DNA from: Stentor coeruleus
Taxonomy: Eukaryota; Ciliophora; Heterotrichea; Heterotrichida; Stentoridae
Assembly (NCBI GenBank): GCA_001970955.1
Contig: MPUH01000089.1
Span: forward strand, 1-64,000
Length of the DNA: 64,000 nucleotides
Direction of reading: 5' to 3'
In this document: positions 30,512 to 41,213 of the stretch, in pieces
How positions within the stretch are numbered: position 1 is the first letter of the stretch
Layout: each line of letters begins with the position of its first letter
Notes under the pieces: model-generated
Database searches by the model: none
What the model was told of the DNA's origin: nothing
What the model saw: only the letters and a program-made list of their open reading frames with translations
Position numbers and translations under genes: made by a program

Positions 30512-31378
30512 CTAATCAAAGTTAACTCTAGTTGTCTTATGCTTTCTTGGAGGAAGTTCAATTTTTTCAGGTGAAATGACTGGAATTCTATTCTTAGTTT
30601 TTTTACCTTTTTTGCCTTTAGCAACAAGCTTCGGTGAATCATTTTCATGATTGAATCCTGGAGGTTCGTGGGAGTTAAGCAAGTATCCCATTTCTTTAAT
30701 AAAGTTACCAACGTTTAGCTCTGTATTTTTAAGTTTTTCTTTTAATTTTTTATTTTCCTCAAGAAGATCATTAAATGCACTACTCTTATTAGAATCTTGC
30801 AATGCTCGTTTTAAAGACGTATTTTCTTTTTTTAATACTTCAAGCCTGCTTCTTTCAGAATTAGGATTTTTTGACCAATACAAAATCTGAATAGAATCAA
30901 ATCCTATTTTAAGTTTTGATTTCTTCTTGCTTTTAATATATCTGACTATATTTTCAATTGATTGTTTTACTAATGCATATGTTCCTCTTAGTTTATAATA
31001 ATCAGCGCATTTAGCTCTGTTAATCTGAGATACAAATTTCAAAAAATATTTTTTCTTAAAGACTGAGTCCATTCTTCTGCGAATATTTATCAACCTCATA
31101 ACATCTAATTCTAGCTTAAATGCAACTGAATGGAATTTGGTTGTAAAACTCTGGGTTTCTAATGCTGATACTGCGTTTTTAAACTCGTTTTGCTGTTTTT
31201 TCAATTGCTCATTTTGTCTTTTGATTATATTTTTACATGATTTGATGTAATTTCTCGCTTTGTCTTTGTCTTCAAGAAGCTTTTGGATATGAGCGACAGA
31301 AACATTAGCACTGATTTCATTTTCATTTGATAAATTTACTGCTGCTGAAGAACTACTTTCCATTTTAATATTATGCAT
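30512..31378 (-). CDS. Coiled-coil protein of unknown function
   Basis: A 288-residue protein. Helical segments with heptad character lie at about residues 28-75 (IQKLLEDKDKARNYIKSCKN) and 175-230 (RLEVLKKENTSLKRALQDSN, LEENKKLKEKLKNTELN). Between them is a basic helical stretch (RLINIRRRMDSVFKKKYFLK). The tail is very basic and disordered (KGKKGKKTKNRIPVISPEK) with a possible nuclear-localisation signal. The start could also be Met6. Function unknown. It is divergent from the C2CD3-like gene across a 401-bp spacer. Confidence 0.68.
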   Translation of the reverse strand: MHNIKMESSSSAAVNLSNENEISANVSVAHIQKLLEDKDKARNYIKSCKNIIKRQNEQLKKQQNEFKNAVSALETQSFTTKFHSVAFKLELDVMRLINIRRRMDSVFKKKYFLKFVSQINRAKCADYYKLRGTYALVKQSIENIVRYIKSKKKSKLKIGFDSIQILYWSKNPNSERSRLEVLKKENTSLKRALQDSNKSSAFNDLLEENKKLKEKLKNTELNVGNFIKEMGYLLNSHEPPGFNHENDSPKLVAKGKKGKKTKNRIPVISPEKIELPPRKHKTTRVNFD

Positions 31379-31779
31379 TGAATTAATATATAAGTTTTAA
31401 TTATAATAGTTGTAGCTATTAATTGACTTCCATACTTATTTAGCATTCTTATCACTTACTAAAGAAAACTCTATTTCCATAAAAAACTAAAAAAAGATCC
31501 ACTGTTTATTCTAAACCACAGTTTAGTCATCAATTTATTTCTAGCAAAGCCTAAAAACTCTCAAATAAAAAAAAACTCATCTTTCCCACACACCTACAAA
31601 TAAAAATCCTTTTCAAATCCTTCATCCACGCCTAAAATATTAAAAACACCACTTTCAATCCAAAACTACCAAATCCACTTCTCAATATTTTCCAAAATAA
31701 CCTTAACCTTTCTTTCCCACACATCAGCCTAGCTTAAACTCCGAATCCAAGTCCATAAAATATTTAAAATAATATAAAA
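31379..31779. promoter_or_regulatory. Divergent spacer (presumed bidirectional promoter region)
   Basis: About 400 bp between the starts of two divergent genes. It contains C-rich runs such as TCTTTCCCACACACCTAC (about 31583) and CTTTCTTTCCCACACATCAG (about 31710). These two similar CTTTCCCACACA motifs could be shared promoter elements. This is inferred from position and repetition only. Confidence 0.35.
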
Positions 31780-34700
31780 ATGTCAGAAACTTCGCTCTCT
31801 TTGCCTCCAGAAATCAAAGGAAAAATTCATGGAAAACTCTGTGTCGAAATAGGGGAGTTTGTATGGGTAGACTCTTCCTTAAATCAGAGTGTTTTGCACT
31901 TCAGACTGAAATTTTGGGGCGAAAAAGGTCCTGGGGTGATTTTGAAGGCTAAAAACTTCCGCACTGAAGCAATAAGCAATCGAATCGAATACACTATAAA
32001 ATGCACTCAGCCAATTTTTATCAATTACTTAATGGACATGGGGTTTATTATATTAGAAGTCACAGACAACTCATGGCGCCTTTTGGGAAGTATTAAAATA
32101 AACGTCAAATTGTATCTCAAAAGAGACAATATAGTGTCTAAAGGAAATTTAGCATCAAATTTCGGGTTTTCTAATGTGGATGTTCAAGGAATTTTCCCAA
32201 TACTCGCTTCTTCAGAACCCCCAAAAAAACTTGGGGAAGTGGAATTGAGTATTTTATCAGGTTTTGGGGAAGTTGTTGGGAAAATCTCAAGGGAAGTTGC
32301 CACTGAGTTACTCCCGAACCCTGTTGTTGTTAAAGAAAATATTATTAAACCTGCCCCAGCACCAGAAAGGAATATTAACCCTGATGATAGAATTCCTAAT
32401 AGTCTTTTAAAACCAAGCTTTGGCGAGTACAACATGAATAAACTTGTTAGTTTTCAAGAAGAATATAAAGAAACATTTAAGCCAGCAAAAGCAACTTTAG
32501 AAGAAAAAAGTCATTCTGATGTTAGAGAATTACCGAAAGAAGATTCAAATCTAACAGTTGAATGGGAAAATCTGCAGAAAAAAGGGGAAAGGCTTAGGAA
32601 AAAAATCGAAGCCAGTTCCAAACCTGACATTTTCGCTGACTTTGTCCCTGCAGCACAAACAGAAAACGACCCTTTGCCAACAATTTCCGAACTCAAAGCA
32701 CTAAGTTTCCCTGAAGATCTTTCAGAAAAGCCGAAAATAGACATCCCAGATAGGCCAATATCTGAACTTAACAGTATAACTCATTTAAAACTGACTATTT
32801 CAAGCTTAACCCTCATTATTTTACGCAAAGATCTCTGTCCATTTATTGAATGCACAATCCCATTACCTGGAATCGAAGGTAACCGTACAGACAGTTTTAA
32901 AATTTCCCATAAATCCTCAAATAATGACATATACAACTACAATCATGAAAGTTTACATCATGTTGTAGTAACAGATGGGGTGTTTTCAAAGCTAGCTTCA
33001 TCAACAATAAAATTCAAAATCCTGGCAAATGACAAAGGCAAAATTATTGAAATCGGGAAAGTCGACTTGATCTGGGAAAAAATTCTTTTAGCCAAAGGGT
33101 TTTATTTACCTATCGAACTTGATGTTACTCAAGAAGAAGCTAGAGCCAAAAGGACAACTCAGAAAATTGTAGCGAAATTAAATCTAACATGTTCATTAAT
33201 AAACGATAAAAAACCACAAAATGATATCAAGTCTAATGAAATACAAAAACCTATAGAAACCCCAAAGTCTTATTTATTATATCTTTATATTGACCATGTG
33301 ACAAAACTTAAAATCCCATCAGTGAATCTTTTTATAACATACAAAACTTTCCCTGAGCCTGAAAGAATATCAACAGAAATTTTCTGGAATTATAAAGACT
33401 CTTGGCCTATAGGTCATAGAATGGTTACAGCAGTTCTTGTTAGCGATAGTATAATTTCTAAGCTTTCAACAACAAGTTTGATAATTGAAATATGGAATAA
33501 ACCTTTAAATTTAAATGAAGAACTTCTTGGTATAGTAAAACTTCCACTTCAACTTTATAGTAGTTATATGAGTACTGGGGATTCTTTAGCTAATAGTGTA
33601 TATCCACTTATAGCATTTGATGAATATAAACCTATTAATAATATCAAATCAAATGAAGAAATTGGGTATCTAAAAGTATGCCTTGCTATGGGAAGTCCTT
33701 TACAAGTTAATAAATTAAGACAAGTTCATGAAACTACACCTAAAGTTATTATCCAAGAAGCACCTCCACAAGATGAGGTTAGTCAAGAAAAACCTGAATT
33801 TGTAGAAAGAAGTATACAAATAAGCGAAAGACCTGAAAAAGATGATGTTTTAGCTCAGAGTGTTGAAAGTATTGGAGATATCGCCGCGTTTCTTAACCAG
33901 AAAAACAAAGGAACTGAAGTTGATGTTCCTGAAGAGTTTAAAGAAACAACACCTGAAAAAAATATTGAAAAGCCTGAAGTGTTTTTACAATCTTTAGATT
34001 TTAAACCGATTGAAATTAAAAGCACTGAACTTGTTCAACAAAAAGCTCCAGTAAAAAGTATAGAAGAAATTATTGAGTATTTTAAAAAAATGTTAAGTGA
34101 AGAAAAAATCAGTTTGGAAGAAGAACTGAAAATTGTTGACAGGTTTAATTATGGGTATTTACATAGAGAAAATCTAACTCATTTGCTTCATGAATTAAGA
34201 CTTGGGTTGACTTTAACTGATATAAACACTTTTATCGACTATATTTTAGAAAATAAAAAAACTTCTAATGTGAGAAGGGTGCTTTTTAATGATATTTTAG
34301 CAACTTTGGATTTGATTGAGCCTCTTTTTATTAGACATGCATTCACTGTGACGATTGTTCAAATATTCTCTTGCCCGATAATGTCGAAAATCCAAGGAAG
34401 TTCGATTTTTGTTAAATATTTGTTCCCTTCAGAGTCTAGTTTTATAGAAACAGATTTATTAGAGCCTGGAAATATTGTCCCAATAAACTTAAAATCTTTA
34501 CATTCATGCACTTTTCCTTTAAATGCTGGACTTTCTGAATGTTTCCCTGAAAAACTTGAAGGTATTTCTATATATTTATGCAAATACACAAATAATTCTG
34601 AAGAAAAAGTGATTGGAAAAGGAATCTTACCAATAGAAGAACTATGTGAACTTGAATCATGTTCTAAACTTAATAGGGTTATTTGTTTATATGGAGATCA

Positions 34701-36660
34701 TAGTGAGATGTTAGGGATTGTTAAAAGCGATCTTATTGGGAAAATTCGAATCCAAATCGAGTATTCTAAAGATTATTCTTATCAAAACATATCAGCTTCA
34801 AGTGAATTGCTTTTTGAAAAACACACACAGGTTGATAGGAAAATCCCTAGGCATAATGTTTTATCAGTAACTTTAGAAGGGTTTACAGAACTTAATCGTG
34901 GAATGAAATATTTACAAAGTAGTGGGTTTTTGTTATCAAATAAGAGTAAACTGCATTTTTCATTTGCGATATTCCATGAAGATGCTGAGCTTAATAAAGA
35001 GCAACCTTTGATGGTACTTGCTAGTACAGCAGTTAAAGAAAAAGAGTCTATTCAGTCGTCTAAGCAGATAGAAATTACGTTAGAGCCGAAAATTCTTGAA
35101 TATTTACATCAGAGATCAGCGGCTTTGTTTGTCCATTTCGATCAAGAATTACTTGGTCAATGCAAAATCCCACTTTTACAACTTCTTCTGCATTCTTCTG
35201 TCAAAGGAGACTATGCAATATTAAATGAATATGGCCAGTTTATGGGATTGGCTTCAATGTCTTTATCACTAAACGCTGATCATGTTGTTTCTAAATACAC
35301 TCCACCTCCAGAACCTGTCAAACCTTCAAAAACAAGATATGAACCAGAACTTGAGTCTCCAAGAATTAGTAAGGCTCAAGTGGAAAAATGCTCTGTAACT
35401 GAAAAGCAATACGAAGAAAAGATATGGTCCTATGGACAGTTGCTAGAAAGTGCTGAAGATGATGATATTAAAGCAAAATTCTATGATAACATGAGAGCTA
35501 TTGAAAACCTCTCAAAAAATCTTGAACTAAAACTAAGTGGCAGCTACAAAACAACCTCACCTTTACGTTCCAGTTATAAAAATCCAGACTTTTCCCGTTT
35601 TGTCCCTATAGACACATATTCCGATAACCCTCATTACAAAACTTCTCATCCTCTAAGAAAAAGTAGAGAAACTTCCCCACAAAAAGAAACATTTACATAC
35701 TCTTTACCACAATCCTATGAAGCACCACTTAAAAAAAGTAGAGAAACATCTCCAGTCGTAAGATTTTCTAATGATATCATCGAGCACAAACGAATCCAAT
35801 CATCCCCAGAACGACAATCTGGATCATTCCCAAGATCCTCAATTGAAAACCCATCCAAACTTCAAGAATACAACTGGGAAAATAAAAAAAACTATGAAAA
35901 TCTTAACAGAAAACCTCTTCAAAACTATGAATTTGAAGAAAAGCCCTTCACGCAAAAAGATGTACAAGAAAGATTCATAGAACCAAACAGGAAAATAGAG
36001 AATTTATATGAAAACAAATTCATTAACCCTTATAAAGACATACCTGAAAACCCAATAACTAAACCTAAAATCTCAAATGCATATGAAACACCCTCTTTAT
36101 ATGAAATCCAAAACTATAAACAATCATTTGAAGAGCCTAAAAAAATTCCCCAAGTCTATGAAAAAGAAGATGTACCTTTCCCAGGTAGTTCTAATATAGT
36201 AAATCCTTATATTTATAAAGAAAATATTTCTGATTATGAAGCTGAACAAGATGATGATTGGAATCCTGATAGAATTGCTGATATGCTTAAAACTATTGAA
36301 GAAGCGGCAAGATATGGGGAAAATGAAGAAAGTAAAGACTATAAAGAAATACCTGATGAACCATATGAAAATATATACAAATTCCCTGAGTCACAATATG
36401 GGAACTATGGAAAATACTCAAATAAAGGTCAAGAGTTTGGTAAAAACAATGAGAAATTACAAGAAGCGTATGAGCCTTTAGGTGAAAATTATGAAGAAAA
36501 CAATCAAGTGTGGAAAAGTTCTAAAATCACTGAAGATATAGGAGAGAATTTTAATAAGAACAGGTTTAGCCCGAAAATCTCCAAGTCCTCATTGCCGAAA
36601 TCCTTGCTTTCAGACCCGGAAATATCAAGAATAGCAGCAATAATGAAAGGTTCAAAATAA
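31780..36660 (+). CDS. C2CD3: C2CD3-like centriolar multi-C2-domain protein
   Basis: A 1626-residue single-exon gene. The first 145 residues match the N-terminal C2 of C2CD3 in layout and key strings: SLPPEIKGKIHGKLCVEIGE, FVWV, LKFWGEKGPG, RIEYTIKCTQPIFINYLMDM, GFIILEV, then GIFPILASSEPPKKLGEVEL. Further C2-like units follow at about residues 335-470, 490-640, 850-1000 and 1015-1165. The C-terminal 450 residues are disordered and rich in charged residues, Ser and Pro (for example KKSRETSPVV). C2CD3 sits at the distal end of centrioles and promotes elongation and distal-appendage assembly, so here it probably serves basal bodies. Human C2CD3 is longer (about 2350). The assignment rests on the N-terminal domain. 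Confidence 0.8.
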   Translation: MSETSLSLPPEIKGKIHGKLCVEIGEFVWVDSSLNQSVLHFRLKFWGEKGPGVILKAKNFRTEAISNRIEYTIKCTQPIFINYLMDMGFIILEVTDNSWRLLGSIKINVKLYLKRDNIVSKGNLASNFGFSNVDVQGIFPILASSEPPKKLGEVELSILSGFGEVVGKISREVATELLPNPVVVKENIIKPAPAPERNINPDDRIPNSLLKPSFGEYNMNKLVSFQEEYKETFKPAKATLEEKSHSDVRELPKEDSNLTVEWENLQKKGERLRKKIEASSKPDIFADFVPAAQTENDPLPTISELKALSFPEDLSEKPKIDIPDRPISELNSITHLKLTISSLTLIILRKDLCPFIECTIPLPGIEGNRTDSFKISHKSSNNDIYNYNHESLHHVVVTDGVFSKLASSTIKFKILANDKGKIIEIGKVDLIWEKILLAKGFYLPIELDVTQEEARAKRTTQKIVAKLNLTCSLINDKKPQNDIKSNEIQKPIETPKSYLLYLYIDHVTKLKIPSVNLFITYKTFPEPERISTEIFWNYKDSWPIGHRMVTAVLVSDSIISKLSTTSLIIEIWNKPLNLNEELLGIVKLPLQLYSSYMSTGDSLANSVYPLIAFDEYKPINNIKSNEEIGYLKVCLAMGSPLQVNKLRQVHETTPKVIIQEAPPQDEVSQEKPEFVERSIQISERPEKDDVLAQSVESIGDIAAFLNQKNKGTEVDVPEEFKETTPEKNIEKPEVFLQSLDFKPIEIKSTELVQQKAPVKSIEEIIEYFKKMLSEEKISLEEELKIVDRFNYGYLHRENLTHLLHELRLGLTLTDINTFIDYILENKKTSNVRRVLFNDILATLDLIEPLFIRHAFTVTIVQIFSCPIMSKIQGSSIFVKYLFPSESSFIETDLLEPGNIVPINLKSLHSCTFPLNAGLSECFPEKLEGISIYLCKYTNNSEEKVIGKGILPIEELCELESCSKLNRVICLYGDHSEMLGIVKSDLIGKIRIQIEYSKDYSYQNISASSELLFEKHTQVDRKIPRHNVLSVTLEGFTELNRGMKYLQSSGFLLSNKSKLHFSFAIFHEDAELNKEQPLMVLASTAVKEKESIQSSKQIEITLEPKILEYLHQRSAALFVHFDQELLGQCKIPLLQLLLHSSVKGDYAILNEYGQFMGLASMSLSLNADHVVSKYTPPPEPVKPSKTRYEPELESPRISKAQVEKCSVTEKQYEEKIWSYGQLLESAEDDDIKAKFYDNMRAIENLSKNLELKLSGSYKTTSPLRSSYKNPDFSRFVPIDTYSDNPHYKTSHPLRKSRETSPQKETFTYSLPQSYEAPLKKSRETSPVVRFSNDIIEHKRIQSSPERQSGSFPRSSIENPSKLQEYNWENKKNYENLNRKPLQNYEFEEKPFTQKDVQERFIEPNRKIENLYENKFINPYKDIPENPITKPKISNAYETPSLYEIQNYKQSFEEPKKIPQVYEKEDVPFPGSSNIVNPYIYKENISDYEAEQDDDWNPDRIADMLKTIEEAARYGENEESKDYKEIPDEPYENIYKFPESQYGNYGKYSNKGQEFGKNNEKLQEAYEPLGENYEENNQVWKSSKITEDIGENFNKNRFSPKISKSSLPKSLLSDPEISRIAAIMKGSK

Positions 36661-36915
36661 TCTAATAATAGGAATTCGTATAAGCTTATTTAAGCAATAA
36701 TCTATGATATTTTTTAGTATTTTTATATTTGATTTAGCAAGGAAATAATTGATAAACATCTTCACATACAATAGCCTAACCATCCCATTAACAATATTAT
36801 TTTCTAAAACTAACACAATCCTTAGCATATTCATCTTATTTTTCTAATAAACTCTTCCTTTCTTAAGCTTCCCAATTCTCTCTTAAAAAAAAGTTAAAAC
36901 TCATATCCTATTTAT

Positions 36916-39237
36916 CTAATTATCTTTTTTCCCTGCATATCTAGCTTTAAAAGTATTAACTTGTTCTGGAGTTATAATCCTAAATATCGGCATAACATTT
37001 CCAACTTTAGTCCCTTCTTTCAATAAAGTCAATATAACTCTAGAACTTGTAGATGCCGCAAGAACTTCTAATAAACTTTCTTCTCTAGCGTCTCTTTGAA
37101 TACCAAACTGATTATAAACCTTAGCAGAAAATGATGGCATAAAAGGTTCAAGAAGTAAAGCTACAAGTCTTGCCACATTAGCAGCCAAATTAATCACAGT
37201 CTTAAATCTTTCCACATCTTTTTTCTCTAAAGTCCAAAACTCAGTATCTTGGAAATACTTATTACCAAGAGCTGAAACTTCCATAGCAGTTTTAAGTGCA
37301 TTTTTTAATTTGAGTTCTTCCATTTCATCTAAATATCTTTTAACAAGAATGTATATATTTTCAAGTGTATTTTCATCAAATTCTGTAATTGTGCTAGCAT
37401 TTGGTATAGGTTTATTGCTTTTTGCTAGATATTTAAGAAGTCTATTGAAAAGATTTCCAAGATTTGGTAAAAGTTCATTGTTGTTTTTTTCAGCTAAATC
37501 AGTCCATTTGAAAACAGTATCTGAAGTTTCAGGTCTATTGCTTAATAAATAGTATCTGAAGATTTCTACTGGGATGTTGGTTTCGATGATATTGTCGCCA
37601 AAAACCCCAACTCCACGAGATTTTGAGAATTTGCCGTCTTCGTAGTTGAGATACTCGGTTGAACTTATGTTGCTAAGTAAAGTCCAATTCTCCCCTGTGC
37701 CTAGAAGTGATGATGGGAATATTACTGTATGGAATGGGATATTGTCTTTACCCATAAACTGAATAAGTTCAACGTTGTTGGTATTTTTCCACCATTTTTC
37801 CCATTGGCTTGTGTAATTTGCTGTTATTGAAATATAACCAATTGGAGCGTCAAACCAGACGTAAAACACTTTTTCAGAGAATTCAGGCAATGGCACTGGA
37901 GTCCCCCATTTAAGATCACGAGTAATACACCTTGGCTTAAGCCCATCTCTAATCCAAGCTGACGTGATTTTCAAACAATTTGCACTCCATCTGCCATCAC
38001 TTGAGCTTTTACTAACCCAATTTTCAAGTCTTTCCCTTATATTTGGCAAGTTGAGGAAAATGTGTTTAGAGATTCTCATTTTAGGAGAAGAACTACACAA
38101 AAAACACTTAGCATCTATAAGTTCTTCAGGGTTAAGAAGTTTACCACATTTATCACATTGATCACCTCTTGCATCTAAATAATTACAACTAGGACAAGTT
38201 CCTAAAATAAACCTATCAGCTAAAAACCTATTGCAAGGCTCACAAAAACTCTGTTCAACATTATCTTCATTAAGTTCTCCGTTTTCTTTAAGTTTTAAGA
38301 AAATATTTTGGGCGATTTCAGTTTGTTGATTAGTTGTCGTCCTACCAAAATAGTCAAAATCAATATCAAACCAATCATATATTTTTTTATGAATTTCATG
38401 ATATTTTGTGCAGATTTCCTGAGGAGTTAGACCTTCTTGTATAGCTTTTGTCTCAGTAGCTGTACCATATTCATCAGTACCACAGATATAAATTGAGTTA
38501 TATCCACGAAGTCGACAGTATCTTGAAAATACATCAGCACTCAACACACAACCAATAATATTTCCTAAATGAGGGACATTATTAACATAAGGTAAAGCGC
38601 TTGTTATAAGTATATTTCTCTTCCCTTCAACCGGAACTTTTTCCACATTCTTATCTCTTAAAATAGTAGCATATGGGGCAAATTCTTCAACAGCCTTGCC
38701 AACTTTAGCAGGAACTTTTACTTTTTCTCCTAATTCTTCTTGCACAACATTATAAACTTCACTTATTTGCTTATAACTATTAGCAAGTTTTGGAAAAGTT
38801 TTTACCATCCATGGATTTCCTGAGAAGTACTGATACAAATAAGTAAAACTCAAAATATCAGTTGACCCTGGTTTTTGACCACAAATAAACTGTTCTGAAA
38901 TCTGTTGTTCTAAATATCCTATTGATGATAAAAGGTCTTGATTTGATTTTACTTGAGATTTTGGTGTATTGCTGACAATTGGTTTTAAATGATAAAGAAC
39001 CCATTCGTCTAAGTGAAGATTGTCTGGAACTTGCCATGAACATTGTTTCATTAGATATCTTGTTATGCTAAGCTCACCCATTAACTCTATGAAATTACCT
39101 GTTTTGTCTTGGTCTCCTAACTCTAATGTTACGACAGGTACTGGCTCAATTTGTTTTTTTGCAGGGATTCCTGTATATTGAAGAGCGAGGAGACAAGCTT
39201 TTGCTGGTTCTTTGGCTGACTCGTAGACTAATTTCAT
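36916..39237 (-). CDS. MARS1: Cytosolic methionyl-tRNA synthetase with GST-like N-terminal domain
   Basis: A 773-residue protein. Residues 1-190 resemble the GST-like domain that docks eukaryotic MetRS into multi-synthetase complexes. The Rossmann core starts at about residue 208 with ILITSALPYVNNVPHLGNII (HIGH motif as HLGN) and ICGTDEYGTATETKAIQEG. Four CxxC knuckles lie at about residues 327-378 (CEPC, CPSC, CDKC, CFLC). The KMSKS loop is KFSKSRG at about 535, preceded by FMGKDNIPFHTVIFPSSLLG. The helical anticodon-binding domain follows. It charges initiator and elongator tRNA-Met. No presequence, so it is cytosolic. It ends soon after the anticodon domain, lacking WHEP or EMAP-II extensions. 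Confidence 0.95.
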   Translation of the reverse strand: MKLVYESAKEPAKACLLALQYTGIPAKKQIEPVPVVTLELGDQDKTGNFIELMGELSITRYLMKQCSWQVPDNLHLDEWVLYHLKPIVSNTPKSQVKSNQDLLSSIGYLEQQISEQFICGQKPGSTDILSFTYLYQYFSGNPWMVKTFPKLANSYKQISEVYNVVQEELGEKVKVPAKVGKAVEEFAPYATILRDKNVEKVPVEGKRNILITSALPYVNNVPHLGNIIGCVLSADVFSRYCRLRGYNSIYICGTDEYGTATETKAIQEGLTPQEICTKYHEIHKKIYDWFDIDFDYFGRTTTNQQTEIAQNIFLKLKENGELNEDNVEQSFCEPCNRFLADRFILGTCPSCNYLDARGDQCDKCGKLLNPEELIDAKCFLCSSSPKMRISKHIFLNLPNIRERLENWVSKSSSDGRWSANCLKITSAWIRDGLKPRCITRDLKWGTPVPLPEFSEKVFYVWFDAPIGYISITANYTSQWEKWWKNTNNVELIQFMGKDNIPFHTVIFPSSLLGTGENWTLLSNISSTEYLNYEDGKFSKSRGVGVFGDNIIETNIPVEIFRYYLLSNRPETSDTVFKWTDLAEKNNNELLPNLGNLFNRLLKYLAKSNKPIPNASTITEFDENTLENIYILVKRYLDEMEELKLKNALKTAMEVSALGNKYFQDTEFWTLEKKDVERFKTVINLAANVARLVALLLEPFMPSFSAKVYNQFGIQRDAREESLLEVLAASTSSRVILTLLKEGTKVGNVMPIFRIITPEQVNTFKARYAGKKDN

Positions 39238-40208
39238 TTATATCCATCGATTGAGATGATTATTTTGGAAAGGAATTTTGTGATGGGGTGTGAGAAAAGG
39301 GTTTATGGTGGGATAAGATAGGATTTTGTTTGAGATGTATAGTTATGATAATGATATTTCGCAAAAGGAATTATACAAAACATTATGAACTCTATTAGTT
39401 TTGATATTTTTTTTTACAATCTATTATTAGTTTTTCTTATAATTATTAAGTTATTTAGATTTAAGATGAACTTGAGAAATGCATTTTTCAAACCGATTTC
39501 ACATAGAAAATATAAGTTTTCAAATATTTAATTTTACTTAAAATATTATACCTTATATTTAATTTATAGAACATTAATCTTAAATATCATATTTTTATAA
39601 CATACATAATTTTGACAGGCTAATGAAATCTTATTACTCATAAATCCTTATAATATATAAGTATAAATCATTATTTTATTATAAGTTCCAAAAATCACAA
39701 TCTTTAAATCTATGAATGAATTTTATTTTAAATTTTATATGATTCATATTAAATTTATTTAGTTTATCTAAATTAAGCATATATATATATATATGTTTAC
39801 ACTACTATTCTTGATTTAAATCTTATTTCTTATAAAAACTATAGCATAATTTTTTTTTGAAAATGATTGTATTACATTAAAATTATACAAAATCTAAATA
39901 ATAAACTCTTATATTCCTCTACTTGTTTAAAATTATTTTTATAAAGTTGATACTAGCTTTGAAATTTTAAACATACTAATAAAATAATCTAAAAATACTA
40001 CCTGACATATTACCCTTATATGATATTTTTCTTAATGATATAAATATATAAAACATTATCAAAAATACTACCTGACATATTACCCTTACATAAAAAAATC
40101 CTTAGCAATATCTTATATTGTTTATATATTAAACTATGCCCACATTTCCTCAATCAATCTACGAATAAATATTTTTCATTACTAAAAATAATTTTTGTAG
40201 AATAAATT
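39238..40208. other. Very AT-rich spacer with a short TA tract
   Basis: About 970 bp upstream of MetRS with no coding stretch. It contains a TA dinucleotide run at about 39780-39795 and a 28-bp direct repeat at 39991 and 40061, listed separately. Confidence 0.6.
39991..40088. repeat. Pair of 28-bp direct repeats, 70-bp period
   Basis: AAAAATACTACCTGACATAT followed by TACCCTTA occurs at 39991-40018 and again at 40061-40088, exactly the same, with 42 bp between. It lies about 120 bp upstream of the decayed zinc-finger gene. It may be a local duplication or a promoter element. Confidence 0.8.
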
Positions 40209-41180
40209 ATGGAGCTAAGAGCGTATCTAAATAGTAACCCAATCAGCCAGCATGAATTCCTAAGACTCATGGCATCAATTATCGAAACTATGGGAAAAAA
40301 AAAATTTAACTCTTTCCCTATAAATGAACATATGATCATATTTAACTCAAGTACTAATCCTACTACTTTCGAAATTCAAAATATAGAAATCTATAAAGGT
40401 AATGAAGATACTAAAAAAATGATTCAATCAACATCGGACACCTTTTAGACTTTATGATTGATACTCTTTTAATAAATGTCCCATATAGTGATTCAGAATC
40501 TGAAACAATAAATTCTTTGCCAATTGCTCAAGAAATCAAAACTCTAATAAAACTTTCTAAACGCCAAAAATCAATATTAGATTTTAAAATATTTAAGACA
40601 AAACTTAAAGAACTCACAGTTTGCCAAAAATATAATATCATGACCTTTTTTAATAAAATTAAAGTTTAAGCAAGCGACCTTGCCGTTTCCAACATATCAA
40701 AGTCCGCTGGTCAGTCGAGTGACAGGAATATACAAAGAGAACACCTACAAATTTGCAACTTTTGTGAACTTTTAAGTTTTGAAAATATGGTCGAACTCTC
40801 TGAATACAAATGTTTCTTCCATATAAATGTTTTGAAAAGGCCATTATATGCAAAATTGAATCCCAAGAACTTGGAGGGAATACTAATCAGATAATATCAT
40901 GTTCTAATAATGATAATCATTTTAATATTCACGACTTGAAATTGATTACTAAAATAAAATAGAAGGATTTACAATATCTGATCCTATTAAAGCTATAATA
41001 ATATTTTACTATTTAAATCAAGATAATGAATGTAGTTTTTGTAATTGTAATAAGAAACATAAAAAAGTAGAAATTAATACAAAAATCCCATATAGACTTT
41101 ATAATGCTAGATGCTCTTATTGTGGAAAAAGTTAGCATGAAGATGAAGAGTGTCATAATTATATAAAAAATTTGAATTAG
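40209..41180 (+). pseudogene. Decayed paralogue of the RING/IBR-like gene at 41214
   Basis: Its beginning (MELRAYLNSNPISQHEFLRL) matches MDIRTALDGQPISQKDFICL of the intact gene just downstream. The match resumes in another frame after about 40436 (IGHLLDFMIDTLLINVPY against IGRLTSFMYKMLMINY). It continues through a degraded Cys region at about 40745-40870 and a tail (ISDPIKAIIIFYYLNQ, then ARCSYCGKS and a stop) matching STPIKSMIQFYYLSQ and KTCSYCGKI. At least two frameshifts and two in-frame stops separate the parts, and the region between is shorter than in the intact copy. It is clearly a tandem duplicate that lost function. Confidence 0.85.
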
Positions 41181-41213
41181 GCTTTTATTATTAGATATAA
41201 ATTTATAGGTAAA

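Noticed and set aside
39780-39795. Telomere or origin candidate at the TA tract
   Set aside because: It is a short dinucleotide run only; no telomeric repeat is present.
39991-40088. CRISPR-like array
   Set aside because: There are only two 28-bp repeats with one 42-bp spacer, and this is a eukaryotic genome.
40659-40853. Minus-strand ORF within the decayed zinc-finger copy
   Set aside because: The plus strand aligns with the intact paralogue, so the minus frame is a shadow.
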